Assembly (NCBI GenBank): GCA_044337705.1
Contig: JBIINB010000045.1
Span: forward strand, 1-31,008
Source of the DNA: JBEISR01 sp044337705
Lineage (GTDB): Bacteria > Planctomycetota > Planctomycetia > Pirellulales > Pirellulaceae
Direction: 5' to 3'
DNA length: 31,008 bases
This document shows positions 25,776 to 31,008 of the stretch, in pieces. Position 1 is the stretch's first letter, and each line of letters opens with the position of its first letter. The position numbers were made by a program, and so were the translations under genes. The notes under the pieces were generated by a model. It saw only the letters and a list, made by a program, of their open reading frames with translations, had not been told where the DNA came from and searched no databases.

Positions 25776-26111
25776 TCAGCCTGGTTTTCCTTCCTGCTCC
25801 CCCACCGGTTCCAGGAGGCAACTGGCCACCGATCCCTGCTTTGTCTCTGGTTGGAAGAGAAGCTGGAGCGGCTTTTCATACTGGATCAACATCAGCACAT
25901 CGCGGAAACGCTCGACCGAGTAATGAATCTGCAGGATTCCATCTGGGGAGATGACATCGGCAGGGGTCAAGTTATTCCGACGATGAAAGAGAAGTTCACC
26001 GACCGGGGCGCCCGATTGGTAGCAGGCGATACGGGCGACAGGTCTGCCGTCGACTGCGGCGGAGTCGCTTAAGTATTGGACGGAATACTGATCGAAGTTC
26101 TTGTGAATCAT
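25776..26111 (-). CDS. Small hypothetical protein
   Basis: 111 residues, from the ATG ending at 26111, with AAGGA about 10 bases upstream (the longer start ending at 26171 has none). No signal peptide or membrane helix is visible. The sequence has a beta-rich character: VQYLSDSAAVDGRPVARIACY, VGELLFHRRNN, GILQIHYSVERFRDVLMLIQYE, PLQLLFQPETKQGSVASCLLE, and a short Gly/Glu/Pro tail. It might be a small single-domain protein of a planctomycete-specific family; I do not recognise it. It precedes the lyase-epimerase pair on the same strand and may be co-transcribed. Confidence 0.75.
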   Translation of the reverse strand: MIHKNFDQYSVQYLSDSAAVDGRPVARIACYQSGAPVGELLFHRRNNLTPADVISPDGILQIHYSVERFRDVLMLIQYEKPLQLLFQPETKQGSVASCLLEPVGEQEGKPG

Positions 26112-26249
26112 CGATTCGGATCCTTGCTGCGAAGGGTTGCATGAAACGTCGCCCGCAGTCCATTGTGCCACAAAAGACCAGTTACGGGTGCCTGTACACG
26201 ACCACGGAAAAGGGGATCAGGTAACGGTCGATGCAGGTGCCAGCGCACC

Positions 26250-27137
26250 TCAGGCGTCTTCGGAGGGAACCTGGCGCAGCTGGCGCACCATGGTTTCCAT
26301 GTCGGAGGTCCGTTGAGCCGGATTGGGCTGCATCGCCTGCATGACGGTGGCGGCCAACTGGGGATGGAGCTTGGGGCGGTACTTGAAGATGTCGGTGGGG
26401 GCGGAAGTATCGTGATGGAGCGCCGCCATGCCGGTGGTTTCGGCGACCGGCCAAGGCAGCTCGAAGGTCAGCAACTGGTAGCAGGTCACACCGAAGGAAA
26501 AGATGTCAACTCTCTGGTCGGTGGGGCGACGACGAATCACCTCGGGCGCCATGTAGAGGGGCGTGCCGGTTCGGTTGCCGGGCTGCATGAATTCCTTGGT
26601 GGCAGGAAGCGTCAGTCCAAAGTCGATCAGCTTGATCAGGTCGAGCGATTCATCGCAGATGAAATTGCGGGGGCAGATATCGCGGTGGATGTATCCGGAT
26701 TTGTGGACGTAGGCCAGAGCATCGGCCATCTGCCGGATCAACGACAGTCGCTTTCCGTGCAGCCGCTTCTCCTCACGGGCATAGATCACCTGCTGCAATC
26801 CAGGGCCATCGATGAACTCCATCACCAGGTAGGGCTGGCCCTTGGTGGTCAGCCCATGCTCGTAGGTAACCACCACATTGGGATGCTTCATCTTGATGGC
26901 GATCTCACCCTCGCTGGGCTTGTTGAGCCCTTTGAATCGCCCTTCGAAGAATTCGACCTTCTCGACATCGCACAGCTTGACGCCGACAATCTTTCCGCCG
27001 TTATCCCGGTCCCTCGCCGCGAAAAAATTGCTCATCGTTCCCGACACCGCCGACCGCAGCAGCTCAAAACGCTGCTCGACGTCGACCCGCGTCTGGGATC
27101 CGCCAAACATTTTTCGGAATGCGTCGAAGATGCCCAT
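26250..27137 (-). CDS. Small soluble Ser/Thr kinase-like protein with altered catalytic loop
   Basis: 295 residues from the ATG ending at 27137 (MGIFDAFRKMFGG). The kinase domain fills nearly the whole protein and has no membrane helix. Present: Lys54 in VGVKL, an alpha-C glutamate candidate near residues 76-78, HRD (151-153), DFG (172-174) and APE (197-199). Unusual: the glycine loop is degenerate (SGTMSNFFAAR) and the catalytic loop reads HRDICPRN, so the usual Lys two residues after the Asp is Cys155, while Asn158 is kept. It may be a reduced-activity kinase or a pseudokinase that binds ATP. It lies 182 bases downstream of accD on the same strand and 138 bases upstream of the small hypothetical protein. 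Confidence 0.9.
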   Translation of the reverse strand: MGIFDAFRKMFGGSQTRVDVEQRFELLRSAVSGTMSNFFAARDRDNGGKIVGVKLCDVEKVEFFEGRFKGLNKPSEGEIAIKMKHPNVVVTYEHGLTTKGQPYLVMEFIDGPGLQQVIYAREEKRLHGKRLSLIRQMADALAYVHKSGYIHRDICPRNFICDESLDLIKLIDFGLTLPATKEFMQPGNRTGTPLYMAPEVIRRRPTDQRVDIFSFGVTCYQLLTFELPWPVAETTGMAALHHDTSAPTDIFKYRPKLHPQLAATVMQAMQPNPAQRTSDMETMVRQLRQVPSEDA

Positions 27138-27319
27138 CAGTCCACCGTCCAACCTGCTGCGGCCTATTGGAATTGAAGCATGAAGGCCGAACCGTTCCTT
27201 CCACCCCCCCATTATCGCTGAAGGGGAGAGATTTGGAAATTGAAAACGGCCGAGTTGGTGGCGATGGAGTGATTCATGGATCGATCGGCAGAAACAGAAC
27301 GATGGACCGCTGGGACTGG

Positions 27320-28171
27320 TCAGAGCTTTCCGCAGTAGTCGATGGCCTGCGCGATTTCGGTTTTCAGTTTGCTGCGGTCGACAATCCGATCGATGTAGCC
27401 ATGTTCCAGAAGAAACTCGCTGGTCTGGAAACCGGCAGGCAGTTCCATTTTGATCGTCGCTTTGATGGTTCGCGGACCGGCAAACCCGATCAGCGCCCGA
27501 GGCTCGGCGAATACCAGATCTCCAAGCGACGCAAAACTGGCAGCCACACCGCCCATCGTGGGATTGGTCAGTACACTGATAAAAAGGCCGCGTTGCGAAT
27601 GGTATCTGGCCAGGGCTGCTGAGACTTTGGCCATCTGCATCAGCGAGAGGATTCCTTCGTGCATCCGCGCGCCGCCGCCCGATCCGCTGACGATGATCAG
27701 TGGCAGATCCTGCTGGATCGCCACTTCGATCAGCCGCGTCAACCGTTCGCCAACGACCGATCCCATGCTTCCCATGATGAAGGCGGAGTCGGTGACGCCG
27801 ATGGCGACACGCCGAGCCCGAATCATGCCGGTGCCAGTGAGGGCCGCATCGGTCAGGCCCGTCCTCTTCTGCTCGCTCACCAGACGCTCCGCGTACCGCT
27901 TGCTGTCGGAGAAGGAGAGTGGATCGGCGGGGAGGAGGTGTTCGTTGAGCGGTTCAAAGGTACCTTCGTCCAGCAGCTGAGCGATTCGCATCGGGGCTGA
28001 GACGTAGAGATGGTATCGGCACAGAGGGCAGACGTTCAGTTGCTGTTCGGCCTGCTTCCGATAGATCATCTCGCTGCAGCCGGGGCATTTGATCCAAAGT
28101 CCCTCGGGAATGCCTCGCTTGGCACCGCCGGCAGCACTTTTTTGGTCGGAGTTGGTGGAGGTAGTTGTCAT
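27320..28171 (-). CDS. accD: Acetyl-CoA carboxylase carboxyltransferase subunit beta
   Basis: 283 residues, the beta subunit of the carboxyltransferase that makes malonyl-CoA for fatty-acid synthesis; the cytoplasmic complex also needs AccA, AccB and AccC, which are not in the window. The N-terminal zinc ribbon is complete (Cys29, Cys32, Cys48, Cys51, in KCPGC and VCPLC). The crotonase-like domain shows DSAFIMGSMGSVVGERL, IIVSGSGGGARMHEG, SVLTNPTMGGVAASFA and ALIGFAGPRTIKATI, all standard. The start at the ATG ending at 28171 gives the normal AccD N-terminus; an upstream in-frame start at 28516 lies inside the neighbouring gene and is rejected. It is the last gene of the rpe, phosphatase-like, accD series. 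Confidence 0.97.
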   Translation of the reverse strand: MTTTSTNSDQKSAAGGAKRGIPEGLWIKCPGCSEMIYRKQAEQQLNVCPLCRYHLYVSAPMRIAQLLDEGTFEPLNEHLLPADPLSFSDSKRYAERLVSEQKRTGLTDAALTGTGMIRARRVAIGVTDSAFIMGSMGSVVGERLTRLIEVAIQQDLPLIIVSGSGGGARMHEGILSLMQMAKVSAALARYHSQRGLFISVLTNPTMGGVAASFASLGDLVFAEPRALIGFAGPRTIKATIKMELPAGFQTSEFLLEHGYIDRIVDRSKLKTEIAQAIDYCGKL

Positions 28172-28208
28172 GACACAGATCATCCCGATCAGAAAAGAAC
28201 TACAGCGT

Positions 28209-28796
28209 TCAGGTGGCGGCCTGCGCATCCAGGACGCGAGGGTCGCCCTGGACGATTTCCCACTGACCACGATCGCATTCGGCCTGCCAGAGGTCGCCGA
28301 TTTCATCGCAACCGAGCATCTCCTTGATGATACTGGCCAGCGGTTCCGGCACGACGATGGCCACGATACTGGCGTCGTGCTTGTGGATCCAGCGATTGAG
28401 CGTCTTGCGGACTCGTTGCTTTGCCTGTTCGACCGTTTCCCCTCCCGGGGGACAGATCGATTCCGGATCGTCCTGAAACTGCCGATAGACTTTCGGCTGG
28501 TGCTTGCGGACTTCATCGATCAGCTTGCCCTGCCAGAGGCCGTGATCGAGATTTCGAAGCGCGTCGATGACACGCACCTTCGATTTGCTCCGTTCGGCCA
28601 GCATCCTGGCCGTCTGCACCGCCGACTCGCACGGTGCGCTGTACACGACATCGAATTGCATGCCCGCCAAGTCATCCGCCAGTTTTTTTGCCTGGTCGGA
28701 ACCGATCGGGCTCAGTGGAATATCGAGTGAACCTTTGATGCGGCGCTGTTCGTCCAAGGACGTGGCGCCGGGTCGTACCAATACAATGCGAAACAT
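28209..28796 (-). CDS. Histidine-phosphatase-fold protein lacking catalytic residues
   Basis: 195 residues with the general pattern of the phosphoglycerate mutase/histidine phosphatase superfamily: MFRIVLVRPGATSLDEQRR, SLDIPLSPIG, VVYSAPCESAVQTARML, LRNLDHGLWQG, PPGGETVEQAKQRV and SIVAIVVPEPLASII. The catalytic RHG motif is RPG here (His9 replaced by Pro), the second catalytic His is also Pro (Pro140), the Arg of the SPLxRAxQTA pattern is Ser56, and the acid/base Glu position is Asn82. Only the first Arg (Arg8) remains. The known mechanism through a phosphohistidine is therefore impossible, so it is probably a pseudoenzyme that binds a phosphorylated ligand or a partner protein. The reading frame is otherwise undamaged. 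It sits 18 bases after rpe and 37 bases before accD, likely in one operon. Confidence 0.9.
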   Translation of the reverse strand: MFRIVLVRPGATSLDEQRRIKGSLDIPLSPIGSDQAKKLADDLAGMQFDVVYSAPCESAVQTARMLAERSKSKVRVIDALRNLDHGLWQGKLIDEVRKHQPKVYRQFQDDPESICPPGGETVEQAKQRVRKTLNRWIHKHDASIVAIVVPEPLASIIKEMLGCDEIGDLWQAECDRGQWEIVQGDPRVLDAQAAT

Positions 28797-28814
28797 GATC
28801 TCATGCCGAAGAGT

Positions 28815-29540
28815 CTACGAGACAACCGCCATTGCACGCTGCAACTGCTCATGAGCTGTCCCGTAATCGGTCTGGCGAAAAATCGCCGAACCCGCCACCA
28901 GCAGATCGGCGCCTGCCTGAACGCAAGGCCCCGCCGTGGCTTCATGCACCCCGCCATCGACCTCCAGCAGGATCTCCGATCCTAGCCGGCGGCGGAGCGA
29001 CGCCAACCGCTCGAGGGCCAACGGCTGGAAAGCCTGCCCCCCAAACCCCGCCTGAACGCTCATCACCAACACCAGATCGACCAGTCCCAAACACCCGTCG
29101 ATCGACTCGAAAGGAGTCGAAGGATTGATCGCGATCCCCACTCCACAATCGCGACCGGCAATCTCCTCCAGCGTCGCCTGGGGGGGACGAGAGCCATCGC
29201 TTGCCTGAATCGCTTCGATATGGACCGTCAACAAATCGGCCCCCGCATCGACAAAGGCGGGAATGAAGGAGGCGGGGTCGACCATCATGAGATGCACATC
29301 CAGCGGCAGCTGGGTGCACCTTCGCACCGCTTCGACAATCGTCATCCCGTAGGTGAAGTTCGGCACGAATCGGCCATCCATCACGTCCAGATGGAGCGCC
29401 TGGTAGCCAGCTTCTTCCAGCTGGGCGATCTGCCGCTGGAGGTTGGTGAAGTCGCAAAGCAGCAACGAAGGCAAAATCGCCGGGCGGCATCGCCGCAGGC
29501 GTTCGATTGTCGTTTGCCGCCTGGATGAGGCAGAATCCAT
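28815..29540 (-). CDS. rpe: Ribulose-phosphate 3-epimerase
   Basis: 241 residues, TIM-barrel epimerase interconverting D-ribulose 5-phosphate and D-xylulose 5-phosphate in the pentose phosphate pathway. Seen: Ser25 in AILPSLLLCDF, metal ligands and acid/base in LHLDVMDG (His50, Asp52, Asp55 region), His83 in DVHLMMVDPASFI, the phosphate-binding region VMSVQAGFGGQAF and Asp195 in LLEVDGGV. The family usually has Asn-Pro where this protein has Gln-Ala in MSV-QA-GFGGQ. The N-terminus extends about 20 residues before the first strand, so the true start could be slightly downstream. It is upstream of the phosphatase-like and accD genes on the same strand. Confidence 0.96.
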   Translation of the reverse strand: MDSASSRRQTTIERLRRCRPAILPSLLLCDFTNLQRQIAQLEEAGYQALHLDVMDGRFVPNFTYGMTIVEAVRRCTQLPLDVHLMMVDPASFIPAFVDAGADLLTVHIEAIQASDGSRPPQATLEEIAGRDCGVGIAINPSTPFESIDGCLGLVDLVLVMSVQAGFGGQAFQPLALERLASLRRRLGSEILLEVDGGVHEATAGPCVQAGADLLVAGSAIFRQTDYGTAHEQLQRAMAVVS

Positions 29541-29957
29541 ACCGAAAGGGTTCCAACCGTGTCGTCGAAGACGTGAGCCTTGCAGCAGTGCAGGGCGAAG
29601 GAATCATTCTGGATCGGCGGTCCGTTCCCGAACCCCAACCCCTCCTGTTCCTCCTCTCGATTCTCCAACAGGATCAACGTTAGCCGCAAGCCGCCTAGTT
29701 TGGCAATAGCTTCACCACAAAGACCCCCAATCCATTTCTTCCGAGAAGGTGGAAACCTTTGCGCAGCAAGCAGTTGCGGAATTTCTGGCCAAGTGGCCAC
29801 TGCGGCCAACGGAGCTGATTCGAGGGGCGATCGGGCCAATGTCCCAGGAGGACTGAGGGGATTGGGGGATTGGGGAAAAGACCGTCATCCTCCCCAAAGG
29901 CCCCCACAACCAAGAGGCGGCGCTGCTGCCAGCTACCTTTGATGGCTACCGGTTGCG
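29541..29957. other. 417-base region between rpe and purF without an intact gene
   Basis: A gap between two minus-strand housekeeping genes. No open frame with a good start and ribosome binding site was found. The plus strand shows short protein-like runs broken by stops (see the possible pseudogene entry). The sequence is rich in G and C runs around 29855-29915, with direct repeats of a GGGGATT-like unit. No tRNA or clear terminator was recognised. Confidence 0.45.
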
Positions 29958-29991
29958 TCAGGAAATCCCCGAGGTGGTGGTGGTTTCGTAG
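29710..29991 (+). pseudogene. Possible decayed plus-strand coding remnant
   Basis: One plus-strand frame from 29710 encodes LHHKDPQSISSEK followed by ETFAQQAVAEFLAKWPLRP and TELIRGAIGPMSQED. It meets a TGA at 29854, then continues in the same frame as GDWGIGEKTVILPKGPHNQE and ALLPATFDGYRLRQ to a TAG at 29989. The composition before and after the TGA looks protein-like, but there is no proper start, and the last part overlaps the purF 3' end, where the frame is explained as the antisense of its Thr-rich tail. It could be an old gene broken by a stop, or chance. Low confidence. Confidence 0.25.
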
Positions 29992-31008
29992 GTACGAGCC
30001 ACTTGGCAACCACTCTGTTCGTTCTCCCTGGCGATCTGGTAGAGGCTTTGGCCGCAGGGGGTTGGGTAGACACCGGTGATGCACGCTTGGCAGAGATGAT
30101 CTGTTGGCAAGTCGATCGCTCGGGAAATGGCCGACACGGGGAGATACCGAAGCGAATCACAGCCTAGCTGCTTGGCCATCGCCTCCTGACCAGCCTGGGT
30201 CAGCAGGCCATCTTCGAGGAATTTGGGAGCAAACAGTTCACCGATCGTCGACATGTCGATGCCGTAAAAGCAGGGAGCGATGATGGGAGGGCAGGCGACA
30301 CGAACATGGATCTCCTTGGCGCCTCCCAATTCGCGGATGCGGCTGAGCAGGACTTTCATGGTGGTGGAGCGGACGATGGAATCCTCGACCAGAAAGACCC
30401 GTTTGCCCTCCAGCACTTCCCGCAGCGGTGTGTACTTGCTGGAGGCTTTCAGTTTGCGGGCGCGGCCTCCTTCGATGAAGGTGCGTCCGCTGTATCGATT
30501 GCGAATCAATCCTTCGCGGCATGGAATTCCCAGATGGAACGCCATGGCATCGGCAGCCGCCTTGCTGGTGTCGGGCACCGGCACGACGATCGTATCCTCG
30601 TCGATCGGTACGGTGGCCTGCTGCTTCTCCATGCTCGCAAGCTGCTCCCCCAGCCTCGTCCGCGACAAATAGACGCTGCGATCATCCAGCGTGCTGGCGA
30701 CGTTGGCGAAATAAATCCATTCGAAGAAACAGTGGGCAGGCGAACGAGCTTCGGCGAAGCGTTCGATTCGAATTCCCTCGGGGGTCACCAGAATTGCATG
30801 TCCGGGAGGCAGCGAGTGGATCGACTGCCTGTCGAACTGGAGATTCAGCAGAGCCACGCTCTCGCTGGCAGCAGCGAACAGCGGTCCTTCGATGGCGTAG
30901 CACAGCGGTTTGATGCCCAAGGGATCTCGCGCCAGCAGCATCTCGCCTTTGGCGTTGAGCAGTGCCAGCGAGTAGGCGCCATCGAAGCCCTGCGCGACTT
31001 TGGAGAAC
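29958..31008 (-). CDS. purF: Amidophosphoribosyltransferase, 5' end outside the window
   Basis: About 350 C-terminal codons, entering from the window edge. The visible part begins inside the N-terminal glutaminase domain (VAQGFDGAYSLALLNAKGEM, then ARDPLGIKPLCYAIEG) and continues through the phosphoribosyltransferase domain, with the PRPP loop VFLVEDSIVRSTT, to the C-terminus. The four cysteines used for the [4Fe-4S] cluster in Bacillus-type PurF are matched: Cys in CFFEWIYFA, in APCFYGID, and both of CQAC near the end. The enzyme makes 5-phosphoribosylamine from PRPP and glutamine, the first committed step of purine synthesis. The N-terminal catalytic Cys lies outside the window. It is upstream of rpe on the same strand, separated by 417 bases. 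Confidence 0.96.
   Translation of the reverse strand, partial: FSKVAQGFDGAYSLALLNAKGEMLLARDPLGIKPLCYAIEGPLFAAASESVALLNLQFDRQSIHSLPPGHAILVTPEGIRIERFAEARSPAHCFFEWIYFANVASTLDDRSVYLSRTRLGEQLASMEKQQATVPIDEDTIVVPVPDTSKAAADAMAFHLGIPCREGLIRNRYSGRTFIEGGRARKLKASSKYTPLREVLEGKRVFLVEDSIVRSTTMKVLLSRIRELGGAKEIHVRVACPPIIAPCFYGIDMSTIGELFAPKFLEDGLLTQAGQEAMAKQLGCDSLRYLPVSAISRAIDLPTDHLCQACITGVYPTPCGQSLYQIARENEQSGCQVARTYETTTTSGIS

Noticed and set aside
26163..27176. A 337-codon open frame on the plus strand
   Set aside because: It is antisense to the small kinase gene, whose motifs are unmistakable. The plus-strand product has no recognisable domain.
29854..29856. In-frame TGA as a selenocysteine codon
   Set aside because: The surrounding frame has no start, there is no redox motif, no convincing SECIS-like hairpin was seen, and the region overlaps the purF end. 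Decay is the simpler reading.
1..31008. CRISPR arrays, insertion sequences, tRNA or rRNA genes
   Set aside because: No regularly spaced direct repeats, transposase reading frames, terminal inverted repeats or tRNA-like cloverleaf sequences were recognised on reading both strands. Short degenerate elements could be missed by eye.

Overview
The window looks like chromosomal DNA of a planctomycete (Planctomycetota, probably the Pirellulales/Planctomycetales side). Supporting this are a DUF1587/1595/1592/1588/1585 protein with planctomycete-type c-heme motifs, an ECF sigma factor with a membrane-anchored partner, a very large Ser/Thr kinase with a C-terminal formylglycine-generating-enzyme-like domain, a TAT-exported Gfo/Idh/MocA oxidoreductase, and a rhomboid protease. 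The placement is inference from gene families; no rRNA or tRNA gene is visible. No mobile element, CRISPR array or phage module was seen.

Layout. 1-4367 (minus): ECF sigma factor -> anti-sigma-like protein -> secreted multiheme-type DUF1592 protein -> start of another secreted protein cut by the window edge. Two of the junctions are 4-base ATGA overlaps, so this is one tightly coupled operon. 4584-8417 (plus): a 1277-residue kinase divergent from the sigma operon. 8418-10412 (plus): a loosely packed stretch of small membrane or secreted proteins and an apparent remnant, several sharing a W-x-D-V-L-R-x-F-like motif, closed by a strong hairpin terminator. 10686-12752 (plus): the Gfo/Idh/MocA oxidoreductase with its own terminator, then a small secreted protein ending like a secretin domain. 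12793-14218 (minus): YceI and a multi-pass membrane protein. 14389-15660 (minus): diaminopimelate decarboxylase (lysA). 15913-16773 (minus): rhomboid protease. 16897-21622 (minus): ABC ATPase, ABC-2 permease and a single-pass helical partner protein. 21989-23404 (plus): folC. 23482-25706 (minus): N-acetylneuraminate lyase-like protein and AGE-family epimerase overlapping by ATGA, with a small hypothetical upstream. 26250-27137 (minus): a small soluble kinase with an altered catalytic loop. 27320-29540 (minus): rpe, a histidine-phosphatase-fold protein that has lost its catalytic residues, and accD. 29958-31008 (minus): purF, cut at its 5' end.

Functionally the right half is mostly housekeeping metabolism (lysine, folate, fatty acid, pentose phosphate, purine) mixed with planctomycete-specific proteins; the left half is signalling and cell-surface machinery. 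The most unusual items are the degenerate phosphatase beside accD, the kinase with Cys in place of the catalytic-loop Lys, the ABC permease with three spaced His-x-His motifs in its large loop, the small-protein cluster at 8.6-10 kb, and the probable sialic-acid breakdown pair.
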